DNA of 64,000 bases from Rhizobium sp. ZPR4 (GCF_040215725.1 NZ_CP157969.1:992001-1056000); one strand, 5' to 3'. Counted from the first letter of the stretch, positions 46,686 to 55,779 are shown. Numbers and translations: made by a program. The notes: generated from the sequence alone by a model not told the origin.

Positions 46686-47564
46686 CTATTTTTGTTCCGG
46701 CCAGCCGAAGCGATCGTCGAGCGCGTCATAAGCGGCAAGTCCAGTTACCGCGCTGAATTCCGCATAGCTGACCATCGCATCAGCACGGCTCCTTGGGGTT
46801 CCCTCGGATTTGATGATCCCGAGCGTGTCGCGCACGGCTTTAACGGCGGAAAACAGGGCTGAAAGGGCATAAAAGGCGATATTGAAGCCCATGTCCTCAA
46901 GGTCTCCTGCCGTCAGCGCCGTGGTTTCGTTGCCGTCGACGATACTGACCACTTTGGGGCCGACGACCCCTTTCGAGACTGCCTCGACCTCGGCGATCTT
47001 CTTGATGCCGTCAACGAAAACCAGATCGGCCCCGGCATCCTGGTAGAGCCTTGCCCGCCGGATCGCTTCGCCAATACCCTCGCTCTGGATCGCATCGGTT
47101 CTGGCAATCAGCATCATCGGATTGTTGCCACGCGCTTCGACAGTACAGCGCAGGCGGCGGACATTCTCGTCGGCCGGAATCACGCGTACTCCGGCGCGTT
47201 GGCCGCAGCGCTTGGGCAACTGCTGATCTTCGAGATGGATCGCAGCAACGCCAGACTGAATATATTCCTCGACGGTGCGAACAATATTGGCTGGCCCGCC
47301 ATAGCCAGTATCCGCATCGGCGATGACCGGAATGTTGACGGCACGAACCATATCGCGTGCATGGGTCGTCATTTCCGTTTGGGTCAAAAGACCAATGTCG
47401 GGAAGGCCGAGGCGAGATGCCGTCGCACCGAACCCGGTCATGTAGATCGCCGGAAAGCCCGCCATCTCGACGAGCCGGGCGGTCAGCGCGTCCGGGGCTC
47501 CGGGCGCCTGGAGCAGGCGGCCGGACGAAATATCGGCACGAAGTCTTTCAGCTGCGTTCTTCAT
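46686..47564 (-). CDS. PEP mutase / isocitrate lyase family enzyme
   Basis: 292 residues from ATG 47564 (MKNAAERLRADI), with AGGAG before it. Barrel motifs GFPAIYMTGFGATASRLGLPD, IADADTGYGG (metal-binding Asp pair), HLEDQQLPKRCGQ and LIARTDA. Family members include methylisocitrate lyase, dimethylmalate lyase, oxaloacetate decarboxylase and carboxyphosphonoenolpyruvate mutase. The catalytic loop Cys is present in KRCGQ at about residue 120, but the usual next His (CGH) is replaced by Gln. C-C bond cleavage of a 2-hydroxy or 2-oxo diacid is likely. Second gene of an SDR-lyase-QuiC1 operon. Confidence 0.87.
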   Translation of the reverse strand: MKNAAERLRADISSGRLLQAPGAPDALTARLVEMAGFPAIYMTGFGATASRLGLPDIGLLTQTEMTTHARDMVRAVNIPVIADADTGYGGPANIVRTVEEYIQSGVAAIHLEDQQLPKRCGQRAGVRVIPADENVRRLRCTVEARGNNPMMLIARTDAIQSEGIGEAIRRARLYQDAGADLVFVDGIKKIAEVEAVSKGVVGPKVVSIVDGNETTALTAGDLEDMGFNIAFYALSALFSAVKAVRDTLGIIKSEGTPRSRADAMVSYAEFSAVTGLAAYDALDDRFGWPEQK

Positions 47565-47577
47565 CGCTATCTCCTGA

Positions 47578-48345
47578 TCAACGGCCGCCCGATACGTCGA
47601 CGACGATTCCGGTGATATAGGAAGCCTCATGAGACATGAGCCAGACGGCGGCGTCCGCCACCTCTGACGCGGTTCCCAGGCGCTTCAATGGAATGATGCT
47701 TGCCATCGCCTCGATATTGGCGGGGTCGGCAAAGACGTCCTTCTGGATTTCCGTGTTGATGACGCCTGGTGCGAGTGCGTTGACGCGGATCTTTGGCGCA
47801 AGTTCTTTGGCGAGGGCGACGGTGAAGGATGCGATCGCCCCCTTTGTCGTCGCATAGGCTATATTGCCGACCATGCCCCCGGTGCGGGCTGCAATGGACG
47901 AGAGATTGACCACGGAACGGTCTTCGCGACCGGATGAGGCTCGGATGAAGGCGCTCGATACGTAGAATGCGCTCTTGAGATTGACCGCAAGAACCCGGTC
48001 GAGTTCCAGCTCGTTCATGTCTTCGGCGGTCATGCGCTGACCGATTATGCCGGCATTGTTCAGGAGATGGTCTACTCCGCTGAAGGATGCGACGAGTTCA
48101 TCCATCGCGCCGTCGACGCTCTGTCGATCGGCAACATCGACGACCTTGGTCAGGACCCGATCGCCGTGCTGGGCGCGGCATTCGGCCAGGCGTTCGGCAT
48201 TGATGTCCCACACTGCGATCCGCGCTCCGAGCCCGACAAGCTTGTCGGTGACGGCTCGGCCGATACCCGATGCTCCGCCGGTTACCAAGACAACGCGATC
48301 TTCGAAGTAGCCGGAGCTCGATCTGCCCGAATGAGACTGCTGCAC
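47578..48345 (-). CDS. SDR-family oxidoreductase
   Basis: 255-residue short-chain dehydrogenase: cofactor loop TGGASGIG, Asp in AVWDIN (NAD preference), NNAGIIG, catalytic Ser in VNLSSIAA, YATTK. GTG start at 48345 behind GGGAGG. It opens the operon with the lyase and QuiC1-type gene and is divergent from an MFS transporter. Presumably oxidises a hydroxy acid or cyclitol imported by that transporter; substrate unknown. Confidence 0.88.
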   Translation of the reverse strand: MQQSHSGRSSSGYFEDRVVLVTGGASGIGRAVTDKLVGLGARIAVWDINAERLAECRAQHGDRVLTKVVDVADRQSVDGAMDELVASFSGVDHLLNNAGIIGQRMTAEDMNELELDRVLAVNLKSAFYVSSAFIRASSGREDRSVVNLSSIAARTGGMVGNIAYATTKGAIASFTVALAKELAPKIRVNALAPGVINTEIQKDVFADPANIEAMASIIPLKRLGTASEVADAAVWLMSHEASYITGIVVDVSGGR

Positions 48346-48415
48346 GTAATCCTCCCGCCGCTGATGGCGTCATGTTGCGTTCGACGCGAAGAAAGACCGG
48401 TACGAAAGGAATGTC

Positions 48416-48431
48416 AACTAGGGTTCTAGTT
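48416..48431. promoter_or_regulatory. Candidate GntR operator AACTAG-N4-CTAGTT
   Basis: Perfect six-base inverted arms at 48416-48421 and 48426-48431 in the 175-base divergent region between the SDR operon and the MFS gene. Size and symmetry fit FCD-type GntR regulators; one is encoded just behind the MFS gene (49894). Binding is inferred. Confidence 0.55.
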
Positions 48432-48520
48432 TTTGTATCCCACTTGTGCATTCCAACCGGCTGGTCTATTGAACCGGAAAGATGTCGCGGAGGGTGGCAT
48501 TGATTTTCAGGAGGAACACA

Positions 48521-49828
48521 ATGGCGGATGCCATCCGCGCCGACGGCGCTCATCTCGACAGCAGTCTTCGTGACCGAACGATCCGCAAGCTCAATCTGCG
48601 CATCGTGTTGTTCTGCTTCGTCTGTTTCATCGTAAACTATCTCGACCGCGTGAATATCGGTTTTGCGGCGCTTCACATGAACAGCGATATCGGTCTCACG
48701 CCCTATATGTTCGGTCTCGGCGCCGGCATCTTCTTCATCGGCTACCTCGCCTTCGAAATCCCCAGCAATATGATCCTTCACAAGGTCGGGCCGCGCATCT
48801 GGATCGCGCGCATCATGGTGAGCTGGGGCTTGGTCTCCTGTGCCATGGCCTTCGTGCAGGGACCGACGTCATTCTACATTCTGCGCTTTTTGCTCGGTGT
48901 GGCCGAAGCCGGTTTTGCGCCAGGCGTGCTGCTCTATCTGACCTACTGGTTTCCCGCCAAGGAACGCGGTCGGGCAACCGCGCTCTTCATGACCGCGACT
49001 GTTCTGTCGATTGTCGTCGGCGCGCCGATCTCCGGCTGGCTGATCGATGCCGGCGAAGGCCTGTTCGGTTTGCATGGCTGGCAGGCCATGTTCATTCTCG
49101 AGGGTCTGCCGGCAATGCTCCTCGGCATCGTCACCTTTTTCTATCTGATCGATTCGCCATCCAAGGATACGAAGTGGTTGTTGCCCGACGAGCGTGCTTG
49201 GCTGCTGGCTCAGCTCGCAGACGATCAGAAGAACGTCAAGGCGGATACCCGCCACAGCCTGCGCGAGATCTTCAGCGACTTCCGCGTCTGGCTGTTGACA
49301 CTGGTCTATATGTTCAACGGCATTGCGGTTTACGGCGTCATCATGTGGTTGCCGCAGATCGTCAAGACGTTCGGGTTGACCACGGTCCAGGCCGGCTTCG
49401 TCTCGGCAATCCCGTTCATCTTTGCGGCCGCCGGCCTCGTCGTGATATCGCGCAGCTCCGACCGCACCGGCGAGCGTAAAGTTCATACGGCAATCTCCGG
49501 ACTCTTCGGAGGGCTGTTTCTGGCGGCAAGCGCCCTCGTTCCGAACCCCTATGCCGGTCTTGCGCTTCTCTGCCTCTGCGCTTTCTTCCTGTGGTCCTAC
49601 CTCGGCGTGTTCTGGACCCTGCCGACCCAATTCCTGACGGGCGCGGCTGCGGCTGGTGGTCTTGCGGCGATCAACGGCTTTGCCCAGATCGGTGGCTTTG
49701 CTGGCCCCTATATCGTCGGCTGGGTCAAGACCTCGACCGATAGCTTCTCGCTCTCTCTACTGACGCTTGCGGTCTTTCCAATCCTCGCCTTCTTTCTCTG
49801 CATGAGCTTGAAAGCAAAGCGCGACTAG
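48521..49828 (+). CDS. MFS transporter, anion:cation symporter (ACS) type
   Basis: 435 residues from ATG 48521, preceded by AGGAGG; the frame to 48482 is not used. Twelve hydrophobic helices; ACS signature in the first ones (NYLDRVNIGFAALHMNSDIG, FGLGAGIFFIGYLAFEIPSNMILHKVG, WIARIMVSWG). Members carry organic acids such as tartrate, phthalate, glucarate or shikimate-like compounds with a proton. It faces the SDR-lyase-QuiC1 operon and probably feeds it. It resembles the second MFS gene at 51685. Confidence 0.9.
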   Translation: MADAIRADGAHLDSSLRDRTIRKLNLRIVLFCFVCFIVNYLDRVNIGFAALHMNSDIGLTPYMFGLGAGIFFIGYLAFEIPSNMILHKVGPRIWIARIMVSWGLVSCAMAFVQGPTSFYILRFLLGVAEAGFAPGVLLYLTYWFPAKERGRATALFMTATVLSIVVGAPISGWLIDAGEGLFGLHGWQAMFILEGLPAMLLGIVTFFYLIDSPSKDTKWLLPDERAWLLAQLADDQKNVKADTRHSLREIFSDFRVWLLTLVYMFNGIAVYGVIMWLPQIVKTFGLTTVQAGFVSAIPFIFAAAGLVVISRSSDRTGERKVHTAISGLFGGLFLAASALVPNPYAGLALLCLCAFFLWSYLGVFWTLPTQFLTGAAAAGGLAAINGFAQIGGFAGPYIVGWVKTSTDSFSLSLLTLAVFPILAFFLCMSLKAKRD

Positions 49829-49836
49829 ACCAAACT

Positions 49837-49866
49837 TCCGGCAGCGTCCGGATGGACGCTGCCGGA
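49837..49866 (+). terminator. Strong hairpin between MFS and gntR genes
   Basis: Thirteen-base perfect arms (TCCGGCAGCGTCC at 49837-49849 and its complement at 49854-49866) around GGAT, 8 bases behind the MFS stop; a short T-rich run (ATTCGTTT) follows. Confidence 0.75.
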
Positions 49867-49893
49867 TTCGTTTCAAGGAGTGCGTGAGCGGGT

Positions 49894-50619
49894 ATGTCCA
49901 AGCCAACGGTGAAACCTCGCAAGAGCCTCGTCCCGACGATTGCCGACAAGATACGCGCGGCGATCGTCGATGCGGAGTTCGAGTTTGGCGAAAATCTTTC
50001 CGAGGATACGCTTGCCTCGGCTTTCGAGGTGAGCCGAACGCCGGTGCGCGAGGCGCTCAACCTGCTGCAGATGGAGGGTTTGGTCAGCATCGTTCCCAAG
50101 TCCGGCACCTATGTCTTCACACCGACACTCGAGGATATTGCCGAGCTCTGTGACTATCGCATCGGCCTGGAGCAGCAGGCCGTGGCTCTCACGCCGGCAA
50201 GCTCCATTCCCGAGACGGTTTTGGAATTGAAACGTCAGCTTTCGGTGATGGACGCCGCGGTCGCAACAGGGGACATGCAGGCTTATGGCCGCGCCGATAC
50301 CGCTTTTCATCTGGCCTTCTTCCAGCATTGCGGCAATCGCTATCTGAGGACCGCATACGACCTTATTCTCGGCCGCGTCGCATCGTTACGCACACATCTT
50401 GCGATGAAGGCCGAAGGCGAACCGGATCGCTCCTATGGCGATCATCGTTATATGATTGCTCTTCTTTCGGAGGGACGTCGCGATGAGCTTACCACGGTGC
50501 TGACGGCCCATATTCTCCGCACCAAGGATAATTATCTCGACGCCTTTCAGCGGCTACCCGCCAATAACGGCGGCAGTCGCACGGCGCGACTGAGGCGTCG
50601 TCTGGCTTTGGCGGGATAG
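49894..50619 (+). CDS. GntR-family regulator, FCD subgroup
   Basis: 241 residues: N-terminal winged HTH (LVPTIADKIRAAIVDAEFEFGENLSEDTLASAFEVSRTPVREALNLL), then an all-helical FCD effector domain with the metal/ligand residues pattern D...H...H in FHLAFFQHCGNRYL and YGDHRYMIALL. These regulators respond to organic acids. It lies behind the MFS gene and most likely controls the divergent SDR and MFS transcripts, where a perfect inverted repeat is found. Confidence 0.9.
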   Translation: MSKPTVKPRKSLVPTIADKIRAAIVDAEFEFGENLSEDTLASAFEVSRTPVREALNLLQMEGLVSIVPKSGTYVFTPTLEDIAELCDYRIGLEQQAVALTPASSIPETVLELKRQLSVMDAAVATGDMQAYGRADTAFHLAFFQHCGNRYLRTAYDLILGRVASLRTHLAMKAEGEPDRSYGDHRYMIALLSEGRRDELTTVLTAHILRTKDNYLDAFQRLPANNGGSRTARLRRRLALAG

Positions 50620-50671
50620 CGCCGAAAACTGGAATCTGCTTTTGACGAAACCGGCAGAAGATTGCGGATGA

Positions 50672-51571
50672 TCAATCTGTAGAAAGATATCCGATCTCTC
50701 GCAGGACGCGTTCGGTCGTCCGTTCGAAAGCGAATATCTTGGCATCGACGATGTCTGCTCGAAACCCGATGAAGAGCCTTCCGTTCTCGATATCCGGTGT
50801 GCAGGAGAGGGATTGGACCGTTCCGGCCGCCACATAGCGCCGGGCCATGGACGCCGGCAGAATGCCGGCACCGAGGGCTGCGGCAACGAGCTCGCCAATG
50901 ACCGCGACGCTGTTGCAAATGATGATGCGCTCCGGTTTCAAGCCCTCGAGTGCAAACCAATGCGTCACCTGCCGGTACATTGCGGATGGGGGCGGGTTCG
51001 AAATGATCGGCCTGTCGGCCAGAACCTTCGGTGTGATCTCGCCCGGCAGGTGCCATGCTCTCGGAGCGACCCATTGTGTCGGCTGCGGTCCGAGCGGCCG
51101 CAGATCGAGCTTCTCGTCACCCAGCGGATTCAACAGCACCGCCACATCCAGCCGGTTGTCGATCAGCATCCCCTCCAGGAGGGTGCTGGTCGTGACCGTC
51201 CACTCGGGCTCCAATGCGGGATGATCTTCGGACAATCCGGCAAGCAACGGCGCAAGGCAGGTGACGGCGAAACCTTCTGCAAGCCCCACGCGCAGCTGGC
51301 CGACAACCTTCGGATCGAACTCTCGCTCCTTGATGCCACGCATCTCGGCCATGATGGTTGCCGCGCGTGGCAACAGATCGCGCCCCTGCGCCGTGATTTC
51401 CAGTCCGCGGCTTCCCCTGTGAAACAAGTCGCTCGCGAGCGTCGTGCTCAACTCCTTGAGTCTCAGGGAAACCGTCGGTTGGGCAACGTGAAGCTGGTCC
51501 GCCGCCTTCTGGACTGAACCCAGCTGGGCTGTCCAATAGAAGGCCTCGATCTGGGCAAAGGTGATCCGCAT
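50672..51571 (-). CDS. LysR-family regulator, first of a paralogous pair
   Basis: 299 residues: HTH ITFAQIEAFYWTAQLGSVQKAADQLHVAQPTVSLRLKEL, effector domain from about 90 (GQLRVGLAEGFAVTCLAPLL, PEWTVTTS, NPPPSAMYR, LGAGILPASM). It matches the regulator at 60176 in these phrases, so the two are paralogues. Divergent from the MFS-enolase-superfamily operon at 51685, with an inverted repeat between them. Confidence 0.9.
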   Translation of the reverse strand: MRITFAQIEAFYWTAQLGSVQKAADQLHVAQPTVSLRLKELSTTLASDLFHRGSRGLEITAQGRDLLPRAATIMAEMRGIKEREFDPKVVGQLRVGLAEGFAVTCLAPLLAGLSEDHPALEPEWTVTTSTLLEGMLIDNRLDVAVLLNPLGDEKLDLRPLGPQPTQWVAPRAWHLPGEITPKVLADRPIISNPPPSAMYRQVTHWFALEGLKPERIIICNSVAVIGELVAAALGAGILPASMARRYVAAGTVQSLSCTPDIENGRLFIGFRADIVDAKIFAFERTTERVLREIGYLSTD

Positions 51572-51610
51572 TATTTAAAAAACCTATATTGGAAGCTCAG
51601 AAGAACAAAT

Positions 51611-51627
51611 TTGATCAGTAAAATCAA
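51611..51627. promoter_or_regulatory. Candidate LysR box TTGAT-N7-ATCAA
   Basis: Perfect five-base arms 17 bases in total, with the T-N11-A core form of LysR sites, in the 113-base divergent region between the LysR gene and the MFS gene. Confidence 0.55.
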
Positions 51628-51684
51628 TGATCCTATAGAAATATCTCAACGGCATGTGAATGGCCGATGGGGAGGAACAAGATC

Positions 51685-52995
51685 ATGACTGAGCGTTCGG
51701 ACATCATACTCAAAGTAAGGAAGAGGATCATTCCGATCCTGTTGCTATGCTATTTTGCAGCCTTTCTCGACCGCGTGAATATCGGCTTTGCGGCGCTGAC
51801 CATGAACGCCGATCTCGGCTTCAGCGCATCCGCTTTCGGTTTTGGCGCGGGAATATTCTTCCTCGGTTATGTCTTATGCGAGCTGCCGAGCAACCTCATG
51901 CTTGCAAAGGTCGGAGCGCGGCTTTGGATTGCGCGCATATTGATCACATGGGGCGTTTTTTCGGCGCTCACCGCATTCGTCTGGTCGCCCGCCAGCTTCT
52001 ATGTGGTCCGGGTGCTTCTCGGTGCCGCGGAAGCAGGTTTCTTTCCGGGCATCATCTTCTACATTACGCTTTGGTTTCCAAGAGCATATCGCGGCTCGAC
52101 CTTCGCCCTCTTCAATGTCGCCGTTCCCTTGGCCTCGGTGATCGGCGCGCCCCTGTCAGGATTGATTTTGCAAGAGTTCGACGGCGTGGCAGGCCTGCAC
52201 GGCTGGCAGTGGATGTTCCTCATCGAGGGATTGCCCGCATTCATCATGGGCTTCGTGGTCCTTTTTGCCCTGCCGGAATCACCTGAAACGGCGCAGTTCC
52301 TCACCCGCGATGAACGGGGCTGGCTTGTCGACACCTTGCGAAGCGATCGGCAGATGCAGGAAGCGTCCGGACGTTTTTCCGCCTTGCAGGCACTCGTCGA
52401 TCCCAAGGTATTGTTGATGTGTCTGATTGCCGTCGGGCTGGTCATGGGCACAACAGGCATTGCCATCTGGATGCCGCAGTTCATCAAGCAATTTGGCCTT
52501 TCCAATCTGCAGACCAGCTTTGTCGCTGCTATTCCATCTGCCTTCATGGCAGTTGCAATGATCGTGGTGGGCCGGAGTTCGGACCGCAGGCGTGAGCGCG
52601 TCTGGCATACTGCCGGCCCGTTTATCGCAAGCGCTCTCGGATTTCTGATCGCTGCCTTCTCGAGCAATCCGATTGTTTCGGTGGCGGGCTTGACTCTGGG
52701 CGCGGCTGGAATTGGCGGCGCGTCGCCGACCATCTGGACATTCCCGTCGACGCTGCTGACGGGCACGGCGGCAGCCGCCGGGATCGCCCTCATCAATTCG
52801 GTCGGCAGTACCGGCGGCTTCTTCGGGCCTTCGATTATCGGCTGGGTTCGTGACGCGACGGGTGGCTTCCAGGGAGCACTCATATTTCTGGCAATCGTCA
52901 TGGCAGTGACCGCCAGTCTGATCCTCATTCTCGGTAGAAGCATGCGAGAGCTCCTTTCCCCGCTCGGTCGGGACGAGGCTCCGACAAAGGCATAA
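51685..52995 (+). CDS. MFS transporter, ACS type, second copy
   Basis: 436 residues from ATG 51685, with GGGGAGGA before it. Same subgroup as the transporter at 48521: FLDRVNIGFAALTMNADLG, FGAGIFFLGYVLCELPSNLML, WIARILITWG. Twelve membrane segments. It lies 2 bases before the enolase-superfamily gene, so the pair probably imports and dehydrates one sugar acid or related carboxylate. Confidence 0.9.
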   Translation: MTERSDIILKVRKRIIPILLLCYFAAFLDRVNIGFAALTMNADLGFSASAFGFGAGIFFLGYVLCELPSNLMLAKVGARLWIARILITWGVFSALTAFVWSPASFYVVRVLLGAAEAGFFPGIIFYITLWFPRAYRGSTFALFNVAVPLASVIGAPLSGLILQEFDGVAGLHGWQWMFLIEGLPAFIMGFVVLFALPESPETAQFLTRDERGWLVDTLRSDRQMQEASGRFSALQALVDPKVLLMCLIAVGLVMGTTGIAIWMPQFIKQFGLSNLQTSFVAAIPSAFMAVAMIVVGRSSDRRRERVWHTAGPFIASALGFLIAAFSSNPIVSVAGLTLGAAGIGGASPTIWTFPSTLLTGTAAAAGIALINSVGSTGGFFGPSIIGWVRDATGGFQGALIFLAIVMAVTASLILILGRSMRELLSPLGRDEAPTKA

Positions 52996-52997
52996 TC

Positions 52998-54128
52998 ATG
53001 AAGATCGACGAAATACGCCTTTATCATTTGGCTGCCATGTTGCCGGAGCCAATCGGCAACGCGCTGGTCTCCTTTCCGAAGCGGGAAACCTTGCTGGTGG
53101 AGGTCGTGGCCGGTGACCTGGCGGGCTGGGGGGAGGCGTGGCTCTCACCCAGAACCGCGGCTGCCGCCATCGAATTCCAGCTGGCGGCACGGATACTCGG
53201 GCAGGATCCCTCCCACATATTGTCCGTGTGGCGGAATTTACGCCAGGCTGTCGAAGGAGAAACCGCCGCACCTGCCATCGCCGCTCTGGATATGGCGTTG
53301 CACGATTTGACCGCACGCGCCTACAAGATACCGGTGTCCACGCTTATCGGCGGTGCCAGGCGTCAACAGGTGACAGCCTATGCAAGCGGGCCTTTTTTCA
53401 AGCCTGGCGGACATCCTTACCGCGACTTTGAGCGGGAGATCGATGGATATCTGGAGGCGGGCTTTCGGGCCGTCAAGCTGAGAAGCGGATACAGGGTTGA
53501 AGACGATGCCAAGACGGTCCTTGCCGTTCGACGGCAAATCGGCGCTGATCGCGATCTGATGGTCGACTTCAATCAATCCTGCTCGGTCCGGCGCGCCATG
53601 CGAACCGCCGATCTCATGAAAGATGCCGATCTGCTGTGGATCGAAGAGCCGACTAAGCCGACGGATGCCGCCGGTTATCGCGCTTTCGCTGCTCATGCCG
53701 CAACCGCACTTGCCGGCGGAGAGACATTCACCAATGCGTCGGCATTCCTCCCGTTCCTGACGGGCGGATGCCTGGATATCCTGCAACCCGATATCGCGAT
53801 CTGCGGTGGGCTGACCGGGGTCTCGCAGGTAGGCGTACTCGCCGACCTTTACGATCGACCGCTCATACCGCATGTCTGGGGAAGCATCGTCAATTTTCAT
53901 GCCGCCCTGCACTTCGCCTCGACACTGCCGGAACATAGAGGCGGTGGGCAAGCGCATTTTCCCTATCTGGAATTCGATGTCGGTCCCAATCCCTTACTCG
54001 AGCTGGTGCAAAGACCTGTCCTGAATGCCGATGGAACGATCAGCGTGCCGGACCTGCCAGGCCTCGGCGTGAACCTGAAGGCTGAAGACTTGCAACGCTA
54101 TACCGCCGAATTCAGGAGGATCGCCTGA
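52998..54128 (+). CDS. Enolase-superfamily (mandelate racemase / muconate lactonizing) enzyme
   Basis: 376 residues. Capping domain first, then the barrel: AVKLRSG at about 158-164 (K-x-R in place of the more usual K-x-K base), metal ligands in MVDFNQ (~190), IEEPT (~215) and GGETFT (~241), Asp in LDILQPDIAICGG and His in IPHVWGS (~292) forming the His-Asp dyad. This places it with mandelate racemase-like acid sugar dehydratases and racemases. It abstracts the proton next to a carboxylate using Mg2+. Substrate unknown; the neighbouring MFS transporter suggests an aldonate or similar acid. Confidence 0.88.
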   Translation: MKIDEIRLYHLAAMLPEPIGNALVSFPKRETLLVEVVAGDLAGWGEAWLSPRTAAAAIEFQLAARILGQDPSHILSVWRNLRQAVEGETAAPAIAALDMALHDLTARAYKIPVSTLIGGARRQQVTAYASGPFFKPGGHPYRDFEREIDGYLEAGFRAVKLRSGYRVEDDAKTVLAVRRQIGADRDLMVDFNQSCSVRRAMRTADLMKDADLLWIEEPTKPTDAAGYRAFAAHAATALAGGETFTNASAFLPFLTGGCLDILQPDIAICGGLTGVSQVGVLADLYDRPLIPHVWGSIVNFHAALHFASTLPEHRGGGQAHFPYLEFDVGPNPLLELVQRPVLNADGTISVPDLPGLGVNLKAEDLQRYTAEFRRIA

Positions 54129-54129
54129 T

Positions 54130-54146
54130 CGGACACTGCATGTCCG
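54130..54146 (+). terminator. Stem-loop behind the enolase-superfamily gene
   Basis: CGGACA pairs with TGTCCG around CTGCA, followed by GTTTACTCTT, one base behind the stop codon region. Plausible rho-independent or bidirectional terminator with the convergent esterase gene. Confidence 0.6.
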
Positions 54147-54195
54147 GTTTACTCTTGCGCCTGGCACTTGGACGGCCTGACCAAACTTCTTCCAT

Positions 54196-55779
54196 CTAGT
54201 TCGTTTTGCCGCCGAATAGATCGCAATGTCGCGATGCTCTATAGTCGCGCTCGGCAACGACTTCGGTAACTCCGCCAGCCTTGAAGATGATCCGTCTGGG
54301 TTCCTGTCCCTCAAAGGCTGGCCAATCACCGGCATTGGCGAAACCGGTTGGTGCGGTCAAGCTGCTCCAATAGCCCCGCATCAGCGAAGCGAGTTTCTCC
54401 TGTGACGCAGTCAGTCCGCCCGCGACGGTATCTTCGCCCCAGACATAGGGCAGCTCTGCGCTATGCGGCACGCCTAGATCGAAGGAAGAGGGAACGCTTG
54501 CATAGGGTCTGATCGGTGCGCTCACATCGGCAAATTCATAAACATGCAGGGGTGTCCATTTCGCCAGAGCGGCGACGGCGATGCCCGTCGGGCAGATATA
54601 TTTCTGTTCTGCATCCAGTTGTCCCAGGGCCAGTCCCGGATTGGTATCGGCGCCATCGCCATAGATCTTGAACGCGGCATCGGCCTTGTCGCCCATTCGC
54701 GCTCGCACCTCGGACTCATACTGCGCCTTATCGACGGGCTGATCGAGCAGATCATTCGCTTCGTAGATAAACACGCGGGTCTCGTCGCGCGTATTGCCGA
54801 CGATCATCGGCACACGATTGAATTCGCCTGTTTCAAACGCCTTCAACGTTTCCAGCGGTTGTGCGTAACCGCCATAAACCGTGCTGATGGTCATTTTGGA
54901 CTTCGTCTGCGCATCCAGAATCTCGGCAGGGGATTTGGCGCGCAGGCAAGCCAGCCTGTCCGCGGAGGCCGAGCAGCCGATAGCTTCGACGAATTTCTCG
55001 CCCGACTTGACGGCCTCCTCGTTGGAAATGCTCGGGCAGTCCCGACCGCTTTCGATGATGGCGCCCTGAAACAGCCCTTTGGCTTCCGGAGAGGCGACGG
55101 TGAAGCAGACGCCTCTGGCGCCGGCGGATTGTCCTGCGATCGTCACACGCCCCGGATCCCCGCCGAAGGCTGCGATATTTTCATGCACCCAGCGCAGCGC
55201 CTGGATCTTGTCGAGATCGCCGTAGTTTCCACTGCTCTTGCCGTCCTTCGACTCCTTGTTGAGTTCCGGCAATGCAAGGAATCCCGCCGCGCCCAGGCGA
55301 TAGTTGATCGTGACGACGATATTGCCCTCTTTGGCAAGTTCCTTGGGGTCCCAGTCCGTCTTGGCGCCGTTCACCGACCCGCCACCGTGAAAGCCGACCA
55401 TGACGGGCAGGCTCTTCCCGCCGGAGGACGGCACCGAGATATTGAGGCTGAGGCAATCCTCGTTCCAGCTCGCTGCCTTGCCCGGCCTCCAGTAAATGGC
55501 CTTCTGAACGCACTCATTGCCAGGCCGGTCTGCAGTGAAGGGCTGTTTGAATGGTTCGGCGGGACGAGGTGCAGCCCATCGCAAATCGCCAACAGGCGGC
55601 GCAGCATAGGGTATGCCTTGGAAGTGGGCGAGGCCATCGGATTGTGTGCCGATGATCTGCCCGACCGGAGCATAGACCGTCTGTGCCATCGCCGGGCTCG
55701 ACAGAAAAATCAGGCTGGCGGCGCTCATGCAGGCGGCAACACGCAAATGACGGCGGCCGCAAGGCTTTCCGTTGGTCAT
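54196..55779 (-). CDS. Exported type-B carboxylesterase, copy 1
   Basis: 527 residues; signal peptide LRVAACMSAASLIFLSSPAMA before QTVYAPVG. Alpha/beta hydrolase of the carboxylesterase/lipase B family: DCLSLNISVP, oxyanion-hole HGGGSVNGA, nucleophile elbow TIAGQSAGARG (Ser near residue 217), acid in GNTRDETRVF and His in PHSAELPYVWG. It should hydrolyse carboxylic esters outside the cytoplasm. GAGGAG precedes the ATG. Last of three tandem esterase genes in transcription order. Confidence 0.92.
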   Translation of the reverse strand: MTNGKPCGRRHLRVAACMSAASLIFLSSPAMAQTVYAPVGQIIGTQSDGLAHFQGIPYAAPPVGDLRWAAPRPAEPFKQPFTADRPGNECVQKAIYWRPGKAASWNEDCLSLNISVPSSGGKSLPVMVGFHGGGSVNGAKTDWDPKELAKEGNIVVTINYRLGAAGFLALPELNKESKDGKSSGNYGDLDKIQALRWVHENIAAFGGDPGRVTIAGQSAGARGVCFTVASPEAKGLFQGAIIESGRDCPSISNEEAVKSGEKFVEAIGCSASADRLACLRAKSPAEILDAQTKSKMTISTVYGGYAQPLETLKAFETGEFNRVPMIVGNTRDETRVFIYEANDLLDQPVDKAQYESEVRARMGDKADAAFKIYGDGADTNPGLALGQLDAEQKYICPTGIAVAALAKWTPLHVYEFADVSAPIRPYASVPSSFDLGVPHSAELPYVWGEDTVAGGLTASQEKLASLMRGYWSSLTAPTGFANAGDWPAFEGQEPRRIIFKAGGVTEVVAERDYRASRHCDLFGGKTN

